NCBI GenBank assembly: GCA_016712625.1
Contig: JADJQQ010000004.1
Span: 372,001-436,000, forward strand
Length of the DNA: 64,000 nucleotides
Direction of reading: 5' to 3'
Source: Candidatus Competibacteraceae bacterium
GTDB taxonomy: Bacteria; Pseudomonadota; Gammaproteobacteria; Competibacterales; Competibacteraceae
The notes under the pieces: model-generated
What the model was told of the DNA's origin: nothing
Seen by the model: the letters and a program-made list of their open reading frames with translations, nothing else
Database searches by the model: none
Translations under genes and position numbers: made by a program
Shown here: in pieces, positions 37,096-45,382 of the stretch
Layout of the letters: the number at the start of each line of letters is the position of its first letter
How positions within the stretch are numbered: position 1 is the first letter of the stretch

Positions 37096-38547
37096 ATGAC
37101 AATTGAGTGGCAACATTACGCCGCGGCGGGCTTCTACGACGAATTGATAGACAGTGCGACTGGGCCGCGTCGCGCCGCGCGAACGCTTTGCGAATACCTC
37201 GCTTCCCTCAGCGACGAGGAATTGCGCGAACGCAAGACCGCCGCTGAGCTGGCCATTTTGGTGATGGGAATCACCTTCACTGTGTATACCGAAGGCGGCA
37301 GCATCGACCGCGCTTGGCCGTTCGACATCGTGCCGCGCATCATTTCCAAACACGAATGGGATCACGCTGAAGCGGGCCTGAAACAGCGGGTTCAAGCGCT
37401 TAATCTGTTTATTGACGATCTCTACCACGAACAGAAAATTATTAAGGATAGGGTTTTTCCCGCTGAGGTATTGGCCAAATCAGTGAATTTCCGGCCGCAA
37501 TGCGTGGGGGTCAACCCTCGGCACGGCATCTGGGCGCATATTTGCGGCTCGGATCTGGTGCGTGATAAAGACGGCACCCTCTATGTGTTGGAAGATAATC
37601 TCCGGGTCCCCTCCGGGGTGTCTTATATGTTGGAAAACCGGGTTGTCACCAAGCGGGTATTTCCAGAGCTCTTCGCCTACCAGCGCATTCAGCCGGTGGA
37701 TGATTACAGTTTGCGGCTCTATGACATGCTGGTTTCGTTGTCGCCCCGGCCCGGCGATTACCCAAACGTCGTGGTGCTGACGCCGGGCATCTACAACTCG
37801 GCCTATTTCGAACATTCCTATCTGGCCCAGCAAATGGGGGTGGAATTGGTCGAAGGCAGCGATCTCGAAGTCGGTGACGACGATTGCGTCTACATGCGCA
37901 CCATCAGCGGCCTGGAACGGGTGGATGTCATCTACCGGCGCATTGACGATCTCTTTTTGGACTCGGAGGTCTTTCGGCCTGACTCGGCTTTGGGGGTTCC
38001 TGGGCTGATGCGGGCTTGGCGCAAAGGCAATGTGGCGCTGGCCAACGCTCCCGGCGCGGGCGTGGCCGATGACAAGGTGGTCTACGCCTTTGTGCCAGAA
38101 ATCATCAAATATTATCTGGACCAAGATCCGCTCATTCCCAACGTGCCATCCTGGCTTTGCATGCGGGAACTGGATCTTAAGCACACGCTGGCGAATTTGG
38201 ATAAACTGGTGGTCAAGCCAGCCAACGAATCAGGCGGTTACGGCATGTTGGTCGGACCACACGCCAGCGCCGCCGACCGGAAACGCTTTGCCGAACTGAT
38301 CAAGAAAGATCCCCGCAACTACATCGCTCAACCCACGCTGGCGCTATCGACCTCGCCGACCCTGTGCGAAGATCGCATGGAACCCCGCCATATCGATTTA
38401 CGACCGTTCATTCTGTCCGGCCCGACCACTTATGTCACCACCGGCGGTCTGACCCGCGTGGCGCTGCGCAAGGGCTCCCTGGTGGTGAATTCTTCGCAAG
38501 GGGGTGGTAGCAAGGACACCTGGATCGTCGATACCGAGAGCTTCTAA
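37096..38547 (+). CDS. Circularly permuted ATP-grasp type 2 family protein
   Basis: Member of the circularly permuted ATP-grasp family (COG2308, former DUF404/DUF407), proposed from comparative genomics to be an amide ligase of unknown substrate. The 483-residue product has GFYDELID near the start, RAWPFDIVPRIIS, the CVGVNPRHGIWAHICGSDLV region, LEDNLRVPSGVSYMLENR, VVKPANESGGYGMLVGP (glycine-rich nucleotide loop), and RHIDLRPFILSG followed by GGLTRVALRKGSLVVNSSQGGGSKDTW. The ATG at 37096 is preceded by AAGGA; a TTG codon directly before it is in frame. The alpha-E gene follows after two bases, so the two are cotranscribed and probably act together. Confidence 0.92.
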   Translation: MTIEWQHYAAAGFYDELIDSATGPRRAARTLCEYLASLSDEELRERKTAAELAILVMGITFTVYTEGGSIDRAWPFDIVPRIISKHEWDHAEAGLKQRVQALNLFIDDLYHEQKIIKDRVFPAEVLAKSVNFRPQCVGVNPRHGIWAHICGSDLVRDKDGTLYVLEDNLRVPSGVSYMLENRVVTKRVFPELFAYQRIQPVDDYSLRLYDMLVSLSPRPGDYPNVVVLTPGIYNSAYFEHSYLAQQMGVELVEGSDLEVGDDDCVYMRTISGLERVDVIYRRIDDLFLDSEVFRPDSALGVPGLMRAWRKGNVALANAPGAGVADDKVVYAFVPEIIKYYLDQDPLIPNVPSWLCMRELDLKHTLANLDKLVVKPANESGGYGMLVGPHASAADRKRFAELIKKDPRNYIAQPTLALSTSPTLCEDRMEPRHIDLRPFILSGPTTYVTTGGLTRVALRKGSLVVNSSQGGGSKDTWIVDTESF

Positions 38548-38549
38548 CC

Positions 38550-39548
38550 ATGCTGTCACGCGTTGCTCAGAACATTTACTGGATGGCCCGTTACATCGAA
38601 CGGGCCGAAGACACGGCTCGCCTCATCAACGTCAATACCAATCTGCTGCTGGATCTGCCCCGCAACATCACCTTTGGCTGGTTGCCACTGATTTTCATCA
38701 TCGGCGCCGAGCATGAGTATTTTGAAAAGGACCCCAATCGTCTCGCTGACGAAAACACGGTCGTCAAATTTCTTATCGGCGATAAGAACCCCAGCTCGAT
38801 TATCACCAGTCTGGCCTGCGCCCGCGAAAACCTGCGCACCACCCGCGACGTGGTGCCCCAAGAGGCATGGGAACAGATCAACAGTTTGTACATCTATGCC
38901 CGCGACCATGTTCCTAGCCGGCGTGGACGCTACGAATTCCTGCGCCGGGTTATCCAGGGCGCCCAACAGATCAATGGCATGTTAGCTGGCGCCATGACGC
39001 ATAGCGCGGCCTATGATTTTGTGCGAGTAGGCCGGTTCCTAGAACGCGCCGACATGACCACCCGCATTCTGGATGTGCGCTCCGCCAATCTGCTGCCTCG
39101 CGCCGGCGAGCCGACAACGCTCAAGCAAGAACAAACCCAGGGAAAAACCAAAAGCAGCCAGACGCAAATCGCGGCGCCAGCGCAAGAGGAACAGAATCCG
39201 TTTGAGAGCATTCAGTGGATGAGCGTACTGAAATCCTTGAGCGCTTATCAGATGTACCGCCAGCAGGTGCGATTAAGGGTGGGCGGACCAGACGTATTGA
39301 AATTTCTGTTGCAGGATCAATCTTTTCCGCGAGCGGTATCATTCTGTCTGAAAGAGCTGGAAACCTGCTTGAAGGACTTGCCCGGAAATACGGCCTCGCT
39401 GAGGGCTATCGCCGCCCTCAAGCAGCGGCTGAATACCGCCGCCATCCCGGAGCTGGCGCGCGAAGGCTTGCACGAGTTCATTGACGAACTCCAGATCGGC
39501 CTGGGCGAACTGCACGATCAAATCGCGGCGAGTTACTTCACCCACTAA
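38550..39548 (+). CDS. Alpha-E domain protein (DUF403)
   Basis: All-helical alpha-E protein (COG2307) that nearly always accompanies the circularly permuted ATP-grasp protein; biochemical role unknown. The 332-residue product has the conserved MLSRVAQNIYWMARYIERAEDTARLINV start, ENLRTTRDVVPQEAWEQIN, the second helical repeat with FVRVGRFLERADMTTRILDVR, and ARDH-type helices. A glutamine- and alanine-rich polar insert of about 35 residues (around 190-220, including KQEQTQGKTKSSQTQ) interrupts the core after DVRSANLL and looks like a flexible linker. A hairpin with a short T run follows the stop (39583-39625). Confidence 0.92.
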   Translation: MLSRVAQNIYWMARYIERAEDTARLINVNTNLLLDLPRNITFGWLPLIFIIGAEHEYFEKDPNRLADENTVVKFLIGDKNPSSIITSLACARENLRTTRDVVPQEAWEQINSLYIYARDHVPSRRGRYEFLRRVIQGAQQINGMLAGAMTHSAAYDFVRVGRFLERADMTTRILDVRSANLLPRAGEPTTLKQEQTQGKTKSSQTQIAAPAQEEQNPFESIQWMSVLKSLSAYQMYRQQVRLRVGGPDVLKFLLQDQSFPRAVSFCLKELETCLKDLPGNTASLRAIAALKQRLNTAAIPELAREGLHEFIDELQIGLGELHDQIAASYFTH

Positions 39549-39582
39549 CATCGACCGAATCAGCGTATCGCCGAACGCCATG

Positions 39583-39625
39583 AAACCCTCGCGGCGTTCG
39601 CGATCAGCCTGGGCGTCGAGGGTTT
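39583..39625 (+). terminator. Probable terminator after the alpha-E gene
   Basis: AAACCCTCG (39583-39591) pairs exactly with CGAGGGTTT (39617-39625), continuing into TT CC. The loop is long (25 bases). A second perfect 8-bp stem, CGAACGCC (39572-39579) with GGCGTTCG (39593-39600), overlaps it, so only one of the two can form at a time. Confidence 0.55.
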
Positions 39626-39771
39626 TTCCAGCACGCCAGACAGTGTAGGATCGCTTTAGCCGGCTCGCGGCCAGGCCCAACATCACGCTGGCCCGTCACC
39701 GCGGTATCAGGCCATCATCCCCAGAAAAACTTGGCTCCACATGGCGCTGAAGAGCCATTATAGCTCATCCC

Positions 39772-40350
39772 ATGAACGTTCTTATCATCTACGCCCATCC
39801 TAACCCACGTAGCTTTAACCGGGCGATTCTGGATACCGTGGAAACCACCTTGCGCGAGCGGGGCCACGCTATTCGCATTCACGACCTGTATCAGATGCAG
39901 TGCCGGGCGGTGCTGGACGGGGAGGATCTACTCCGAAACTGGCGCGGCGACTTGCCAGCGGACACGCGTCGGGAGCAGGACGCCATTCTTTGGGCGCGCA
40001 AGCTCGTGTTCATCTACCCCATCTGGTGGTTTGGCCCACCGGCAATTTTGAAAGGCTGGATCGACCGCGTTTTTACTTGTAAATTTGCTTTCGATTTTGG
40101 CCCGTCGGGCATGACCGGTTTGCTTACTCATGAAAAAGCGATGGTTATTAATACGTTGGGCGGCGATGAAGCCACCTATCAGGCGCAGCACTGGCACGAA
40201 TTGCTGGTCCGGCCGATGACCGAAGGCGTTCTTGGGGCTTGCGGCATCCATGAGGTGAGCTATCGGGCCTTCTACCAAGTACCGACTGTCACCCCCGCCG
40301 AACGGCAAGCGATGTTAGCGGAAGTCCGCACCTTGGCCGCGACCTTCTAA
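39772..40350 (+). CDS. NAD(P)H-dependent flavin oxidoreductase (flavodoxin-2 fold)
   Basis: Flavodoxin-fold FMN/FAD enzyme of the NQO1/KefF/MdaB group, expected to carry out two-electron reduction of quinones or similar electrophiles. The 192-residue product shows VLIIYAHPNPRSFNRAIL for the phosphate loop, the isoalloxazine-contact segment IYPIWWFGPPAILKGWIDRVF, and LGGDEATYQAQH. No kefB/kefC potassium channel gene is adjacent, so KefF is not implied, and no symbol is given. The start at 39772 has no strong ribosome binding site. It sits alone between the alpha-E gene and the glycosyltransferase. Confidence 0.85.
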   Translation: MNVLIIYAHPNPRSFNRAILDTVETTLRERGHAIRIHDLYQMQCRAVLDGEDLLRNWRGDLPADTRREQDAILWARKLVFIYPIWWFGPPAILKGWIDRVFTCKFAFDFGPSGMTGLLTHEKAMVINTLGGDEATYQAQHWHELLVRPMTEGVLGACGIHEVSYRAFYQVPTVTPAERQAMLAEVRTLAATF

Positions 40351-40483
40351 ACATCGTTATTTCGGCCTTCCAATCACCGCGCTTGGCTTGGCATAATGCA
40401 CCATCCGAAGTTCTTCCATCTGGATGTTCCATCGGAGCCCGTTCACTTCATCGCCGCTCATCCGGCAAGGGAGCACAATAAGA

Positions 40484-41713
40484 ATGCGCGTCCTGCTGAC
40501 CACCAACGAATATCCCCCCTACGTCTACGGCGGCGCAGGTGTTCATGTCGAATATCTGTCACGCGAACTGGCCAAGCTCACCCCGGTCGAAGTGCGCAGC
40601 TTCCACGATCAAACTGTCGATGAAGGCCAACTGCGCGTGCGCGGCATCAAGATGGACACCACCCATTTCGCCGGCTGCCCGCAATCCTTCGTCTCGCCGC
40701 TCAAGGCGTTAAGTACTTGCCTGGCTTTCGTCGGCCAAGGCGTCCACGACCTGGAAGGCAACGCCGAGATCATCCACTGTCACACCTGGTACGCCCACTT
40801 CAGCGGGATTCTCGCCAAGATTCTCTACAACATCCCGCTCGTGATTACCGTTCACTCGCTAGAACCGTTGCGCCCGTGGAAACGCGAGCAACTCGGCCGC
40901 GGCTACGATCTATCCTGCTGGATCGAGAAAACCGCGCTGGAGACGGCCGACGCGATCATCGCCGTGTCGCGCAGCACCCGCGATGATATTCTGCGGTTGT
41001 TCAATGTTGAACCAACCAAGGTAGTGGTCATTCCCAACGGCATCGACACCGACGAATACAGGCCGACTCATGACCCCGACGCGATCACCCAGCTCGGCAT
41101 TGATCCGAATCGTCCCTACGTGTTGTTCGTCGGCCGCATGACACGCCAGAAAGGCTTGTATTATCTGTTGCAAGCGATCCCGCATCTGAATCCCAAGCTG
41201 CAAGTGGTGCTGTGCGCGGGCGACGCCGATACCCTGGCCATGCAGCGCGAGATGGAAGAAATGGTGCAGGAGCTGCAAAGCCATCGCGACGGTATCGTCT
41301 GGATTCCCAAGATGGTGTCGCGCCAAACCACTATTATCCTCTACTCGCACGCTTCCATTTTCTGCTGCCCTTCGATTTACGAACCGTTCGGCATCATCAA
41401 TCTGGAAGCCATGGCCTGCGGCACGCCAGTAGTCGGCAGCGCGGTGGGTGGCATTAACGAAGTGGTGGTGGATGGCGAAACCGGTCTTTTGGTCGATCCG
41501 CAACTCTCACCGGAACCGCCGCACGATCCCAGTTCCCCGGCCAAATTCGAGCACGGTCTGGCCAATGCGATCAATCGCTTGGCCGACGATCCGGCACTGC
41601 TTGAAAGAATGAGCCAGGCCGGCCGTGAACGCGTTGAGCGCCATTACAGTTGGCGTAGCATCGCCCAGCAGACCTACGATCTTTATCGCCGGTTACGGTC
41701 ACAGCGCAACTGA
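40484..41713 (+). CDS. glgM: GT4-family glycogen / alpha-maltose-1-phosphate synthase (GlgM-like)
   Basis: Retaining glycosyltransferase resembling the actinobacterial-type GlgA family (TIGR02149), several of whose members make alpha-maltose-1-phosphate from ADP-glucose and glucose-1-phosphate. The 409-residue product has the acceptor-side EYPPYVYGGAGVHVEYLSREL motif region, HCHTWYAHFSGI, HSLEPLRPWKREQLG, VIPNGIDTDEYRP, FVGRMTRQKGL, and the donor site YEPFGIINLEAMACGTPVVGS. The ATG at 40484 is where family similarity begins. No glgB, glgC, glgE or treS is beside it, so a GlgE pathway cannot be asserted; plain glycogen synthase is the main alternative. A terminator follows. Confidence 0.82.
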   Translation: MRVLLTTNEYPPYVYGGAGVHVEYLSRELAKLTPVEVRSFHDQTVDEGQLRVRGIKMDTTHFAGCPQSFVSPLKALSTCLAFVGQGVHDLEGNAEIIHCHTWYAHFSGILAKILYNIPLVITVHSLEPLRPWKREQLGRGYDLSCWIEKTALETADAIIAVSRSTRDDILRLFNVEPTKVVVIPNGIDTDEYRPTHDPDAITQLGIDPNRPYVLFVGRMTRQKGLYYLLQAIPHLNPKLQVVLCAGDADTLAMQREMEEMVQELQSHRDGIVWIPKMVSRQTTIILYSHASIFCCPSIYEPFGIINLEAMACGTPVVGSAVGGINEVVVDGETGLLVDPQLSPEPPHDPSSPAKFEHGLANAINRLADDPALLERMSQAGRERVERHYSWRSIAQQTYDLYRRLRSQRN

Positions 41714-41738
41714 ATACTTTCGTTCCGAATCACTTCCC

Positions 41739-41761
41739 GGGGCTGTCACAGGCCCCTTTTT
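41739..41761 (+). terminator. Rho-independent terminator after the glgM-like gene
   Basis: GGGGC (41739-41743) pairs with GCCCC (41752-41756) around an 8-base loop and is followed by five T, then TGTTGTTG. It lies 26 bases after the stop codon. Confidence 0.75.
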
Positions 41762-41908
41762 GTTGTTGCAACGCTTTCACATTGACAAAATTGCTCAGCT
41801 GTAAGCACATCATGTTAATGAGTCAGCTTTATCATCGTTTAACTCTCATCTGCCCGCGGTTACGTGGTTCAAATTACATACAACATTATCCGTGGAGGAG
41901 AAGAAATC

Positions 41909-42709
41909 ATGCCTTCCTCAATTCCTGTCATTGAAAATTCCCTCACTACCCCAAGAGTACGAAAAATCGAGTATGACCGGCCTTGGGAATGGCTGGCGGC
42001 GGGTTGGCGGGATCTATGGCGCGCTCCGGCGGTCAGTATCCCCTATGGACTGTTATTCGTGATCATGGGCTATGCCTTGGTGTATCTCGCCACGACCCGC
42101 TTTCAGTTTATCTTGATCCTTACCAGCTCATTCATGCTGGCCGGCCCCTTTCTTGCGATGGGGTTGTATGAAGTCAGCCGCTACTTGGAAGTCGGAAAAA
42201 CTCCGACACTGGGCGCGGCCCTGACCGCATGGCGACATAATCCGCTACCGATCTTGCTGTTTGGCTTGCTGGTCGGCTTGCTAATCATCGTCTGGGTGCG
42301 TCTATCCGCTTTATTATTCGCCGTTATTCTAGGGGGGCATAATATAGTGGTCGAAACCTCGACCGCCGAACTGTTCTTTTCCGGCGCCGGCTTGACGTTT
42401 TTACTGATTTTCACTTTGGTTGGCGGGATCATCGCCTGGATTGTATTCACGGTCAGCGTGGTTTCCATCCCAATGATGCTGGATCACAAGATTGATTTTA
42501 TTATGGCGGTGTTGACCAGTTTCACCGCCGTTCGAGTTAACTTGGGCCCAATGATTTTGTGGGCCGCCCTGATCGTGATTTTTACTGGAATTGGTTTAAT
42601 CACCTTTTACCTGGGTTTGGCCATCGCTATCCCACTGATCGGCCACGCGTCCTGGCACGCTTATCGGGATCTGGTCGAGGATAGTCATCTCGAACCGCAA
42701 CCCTTTTGA
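41909..42709 (+). CDS. DUF2189 integral membrane protein
   Basis: Conserved membrane protein without known function. The 266-residue product begins with a polar segment of about 45 residues containing the DRPWEWLAAGWRDLWRAP motif seen in DUF2189 proteins, then six hydrophobic segments, including a glycine-rich helix pair (LFGLLVGLLIIVWVRLSALL; LLIFTLVGGIIAWIVFTVSV) and a final GLAIAIPLIGHASWHAYRDLV. The ATG at 41909 is fixed by a strong GGAGGAG eight bases upstream. A TTGACA hexamer lies at 41782, without a good matching -10. It converges on the DUF1841 gene with 22 bases between them. Confidence 0.85.
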   Translation: MPSSIPVIENSLTTPRVRKIEYDRPWEWLAAGWRDLWRAPAVSIPYGLLFVIMGYALVYLATTRFQFILILTSSFMLAGPFLAMGLYEVSRYLEVGKTPTLGAALTAWRHNPLPILLFGLLVGLLIIVWVRLSALLFAVILGGHNIVVETSTAELFFSGAGLTFLLIFTLVGGIIAWIVFTVSVVSIPMMLDHKIDFIMAVLTSFTAVRVNLGPMILWAALIVIFTGIGLITFYLGLAIAIPLIGHASWHAYRDLVEDSHLEPQPF

Positions 42710-42731
42710 GTCTACCCTCCGCCCCATCTGT

Positions 42732-43166
42732 TCACATTTTCTTGGCCAAACGGCGCAGCCGCCCCAGATAGGCCCGCTCATCGGGTGCTACGCTGGCGCG
42801 CTGCGCTTCCCACAAGGTTTCGCCCAGACATTCCATCATCAGATGTTCGGCGGCGTGACTATCGCCAACCCGTTGACAAATCTTTTGATAGAGCTGGCGA
42901 ATTCCGGTTGGGCGGTCGCTCCCCAGCTGCTCGTGGATCGCGATATGCATTCCCATGTGCAAAAAGGGATTGGTCTGTCCCATCGCCGGTGGGTAGTCGC
43001 GGCTCAGGATCGCTTCGGCCTGGCCCAGCATCGACTGATACTCAGGATGCTCGCGGATGACGCTGGCAATGATCCGATCCAATGCCTCTAACGGCTGGCC
43101 AGCGTTAGCTTTTTCCCAAACGGTGCCATAGTAGCGGCGCAAGCTGTCGCGATCGTTACCGAACAT
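42732..43166 (-). CDS. DUF1841 family protein
   Basis: Small soluble protein of unknown function found in proteobacteria. The 144-residue product contains the family's recognisable NPFLHMGMHIAIHEQLGSDRP segment and the HLMMECLGETLWEAQR segment, whose spaced histidines suggest a possible metal site (inference). It overlaps the nth stop by one base and so is cotranscribed with nth. Confidence 0.85.
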   Translation of the reverse strand: MFGNDRDSLRRYYGTVWEKANAGQPLEALDRIIASVIREHPEYQSMLGQAEAILSRDYPPAMGQTNPFLHMGMHIAIHEQLGSDRPTGIRQLYQKICQRVGDSHAAEHLMMECLGETLWEAQRASVAPDERAYLGRLRRLAKKM

Positions 43167-43804
43167 CAGTTTCCCTCACGCTTAGCTGGATAGTCGCACA
43201 GATCGTGGATGGGGCAATCGGCGCAACGTGGATTGCGGGCCGTACAACGATACCGGCCGTGCAGAATCAACCAGTGATGGGCGTCTTGCTTGAATTGATC
43301 CGGCGTGGCGGCCAGCAGCGCCTCCTCAACATCCCGTACCGTTTTGCCCGGCGCCAGCCCAGTGCGGTTGGCGACGCGAAAGATATGCGTATCGACCGCA
43401 ATGGTGGGTTCGCCAAAAGCCGTGTTGAGGATAACGTTGGCGGTTTTGCGGCCGACGCCTGGCAAAGCCTCCAATGAGGCCCGGTCGCGCGGTACGTCGC
43501 CGTTATGCCGTTGCAGCAATAAGGTGCAGGTATTGATAATATTGATGGCCTTGGTGTTATACAGACCGATGCTCTTAATGTAATGTTTCAGGCTGACTTG
43601 GCCCAGCGCCAACAAGGCTTTTGGCGTGTTGGCGGCCTGGAACAACCGTTCGGTGGCTTCGTTGACCTTTTTATCGGTCGATTGCGCCGATAGCATAACC
43701 GCAATTAACAGTTCGAATGGACTGCGATAGCGCAGCTCGGTCGTTGGGTGTGGTCTGAGGGTTTGCAGCCGAGAAAAAAGCTGGCGAATTGTTTCCGAAT
43801 CCAT
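43166..43804 (-). CDS. nth: Endonuclease III (DNA glycosylase / AP lyase)
   Basis: Base-excision enzyme that removes oxidised pyrimidines and nicks the abasic site. The 212-residue product has the helix-hairpin-helix LEALPGVGRKTANV with the catalytic Lys, the catalytic Asp in IAVDTHIFRV, and the four-cysteine iron-sulfur loop with spacing C-x6-C-x2-C-x5-C at the C-terminus. The ATG at 43804 (MDSETIRQLF) is chosen to match family length; an upstream open frame of 29 codons is not supported. In E. coli nth follows rsxE directly; here a plus-strand gene separates them. Confidence 0.95.
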   Translation of the reverse strand: MDSETIRQLFSRLQTLRPHPTTELRYRSPFELLIAVMLSAQSTDKKVNEATERLFQAANTPKALLALGQVSLKHYIKSIGLYNTKAINIINTCTLLLQRHNGDVPRDRASLEALPGVGRKTANVILNTAFGEPTIAVDTHIFRVANRTGLAPGKTVRDVEEALLAATPDQFKQDAHHWLILHGRYRCTARNPRCADCPIHDLCDYPAKREGN

Positions 43805-44050
43805 AGGCACGGACAGAATCGTGAGAAGTATTTTCAGTTTAGCCTGAATCCACGCCCCGCGGCGCTCAGGTTGCCGCCAGAGTCGCAACAATCGCCACCG
43901 CGGAAGATTTCCTTACTTTGATGAATGGAGATCGGCGTTATCATCAGTTAAAGTTATCCGTATGAAAATTTGGGCTTCAAGCGCCTTGCCACCTCACCAG
44001 AGGCGTTTTGATCAAATACACCAAATCGCCAAAGAGACGGAATAAAACCC

Positions 44051-44677
44051 ATGGAAAACAATTTAGAGAACGAAATTCGTAATCTTGCCTACGACATGTG
44101 GCGCTCGGCCGAATACGAATTCGGCCACGCACTCGATTTCTGGGCGATGGCGGAGCAGATGATCGTCGAAATGACGGCCGATTCAGCCCGTCGGGCCACG
44201 ACCGCCGCCGCCACGGCGATGGAGACCGCGACCGCTTGGCCCTCGGCCCTGCGCGCCCTTTACCTATACCGCGTTCGCGAGCTGGCTCACAGCATGTGGA
44301 CGACCAGCACCGAGCAACGCGACCGTTCGATGGATTACTGGCTGGCGGCTGAAAAACACTTGCGTCTGTTAACGGAATCGGCGGCGCGCACCGCTGGCGC
44401 CAGATTGGGCAAAGGCGACGGGCTGGTGGATGCCTTCGAGACCTTCTCGCCGGTCAATTACTTAGAGCAGATCCGCAAGGTGGCCTACCAGCTTTGGGAA
44501 TCGGCCGGCCGCCAATACGGCTCCGCGCTCGATTTCTGGCTGGCGGCCGAGCAAAAGGTACTGGACTCGCTCACCGCAAACCAGCCGCCGACGATCCTAG
44601 AGAAAGCCAAACAACCGGAGCACCCGAAACATGCGCTCAAACGGCGACCGCCGCGCCGCCCCGCCACTGAGAAATGA
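44051..44677 (+). CDS. DUF2934 protein with three tandem repeats
   Basis: Function unknown. The 208-residue protein carries three copies of the DUF2934 motif at residues 9-38, 75-104 and 141-170, so the period is 66 residues. Each copy follows the pattern [IV]-R-x-[LV]-A-[YH]-x-[ML]-W-x-[ST]-[AS]-x(5)-[GD]-x-[AS]-[LM]-[DE]-[FY]-W-x-[AM]-A-E. Linkers between copies share a [ML]-T-[AE]-S-A-R-x-A-like stretch. The C-terminus is Pro/Lys/Arg-rich and likely disordered. No signal peptide is present. It lies on the plus strand, converging on rnfE with a 15-base gap, between rnfE and nth. The start at 44051 has only a weak GAGACGG element upstream. Confidence 0.85.
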   Translation: MENNLENEIRNLAYDMWRSAEYEFGHALDFWAMAEQMIVEMTADSARRATTAAATAMETATAWPSALRALYLYRVRELAHSMWTTSTEQRDRSMDYWLAAEKHLRLLTESAARTAGARLGKGDGLVDAFETFSPVNYLEQIRKVAYQLWESAGRQYGSALDFWLAAEQKVLDSLTANQPPTILEKAKQPEHPKHALKRRPPRRPATEK

Positions 44678-44692
44678 GGCCACCACCTAGAA

Positions 44693-45382
44693 TCAGGCTC
44701 CCGCCTCTCGCAACGCCACCGCCGGCTTGACTTCAAGCCGGCGCCTGGCGCGAGCATCAAGCACATTCTTGAGGGCGATCAAGCACCCCAAGCCGATGAA
44801 CGCGCCTGGCGGTAAAATGGCTAACAGGAAGCCGCGATAATCATCAATCAGATGCAGGGTCAAGCGCTTGCCGCCCTCGCCGAACAGCAACTCAGCCTGG
44901 GCGAACAGCGTCCCCTGCCCCAGAATTTCGCGCAGCGCGCCCAGTAACACCAAGGCCAAGGTGAAGCCCAGCCCGGTGGCGATACCATCCACCGCTGATT
45001 TGGCGACGCCATGCTTAAAAGCAAATGCCTCGGCGCGGCCGATCACGCAGCAATTGGTGACGATCAGCGGAATAAAAATACCCAGCACGGTATAAAGCGC
45101 CGGCAGGAACGCGTGCATCGCCAGCTCCACGGCGGTCACCACGCAGGCGATCACCATGACAAACACCGGGATTCGCACCTCTGGCCGCACCAGATTGCGG
45201 ATCAATGAAATAGCGACATTCGACAGCAGTAACACCAGCATGGTGGCCAAGCCCAAGCCCAAGGCGTTCACCACCGAGTTCGAGGTCGCCAACAACGGGC
45301 ACAATCCCAACAGCGCCACCAACCCGGTGTTTTGGGTCCACACCCCATTTTTCAGGATTTGCCGATAGTGGTTTTCGCTCAT
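44693..45382 (-). CDS. rnfE: Rnf electron transport complex subunit E
   Basis: Integral membrane subunit of the Rnf/Rsx ion-translocating ferredoxin:NAD oxidoreductase. The 229-residue product has six hydrophobic segments and the conserved NGVWTQNTGLVALLGLCPLLA, VRIPVFVMVIACVVTAVEL and IPLIVTNCCVIGRAEAFA, whose Cys pairs help bind the intramembrane iron-sulfur centre. It is the last gene of the rnfABCDGE operon and overlaps rnfG by 4 bases. Confidence 0.96.
   Translation of the reverse strand: MSENHYRQILKNGVWTQNTGLVALLGLCPLLATSNSVVNALGLGLATMLVLLLSNVAISLIRNLVRPEVRIPVFVMVIACVVTAVELAMHAFLPALYTVLGIFIPLIVTNCCVIGRAEAFAFKHGVAKSAVDGIATGLGFTLALVLLGALREILGQGTLFAQAELLFGEGGKRLTLHLIDDYRGFLLAILPPGAFIGLGCLIALKNVLDARARRRLEVKPAVALREAGA

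Noticed and set aside
44007..44016. TTTGATCAAA near the DUF2934 start as an FNR/Anr box
   Set aside because: FNR sites need four bases between TTGAT and ATCAA; here the half-sites abut, so it is only a 10-base palindrome.
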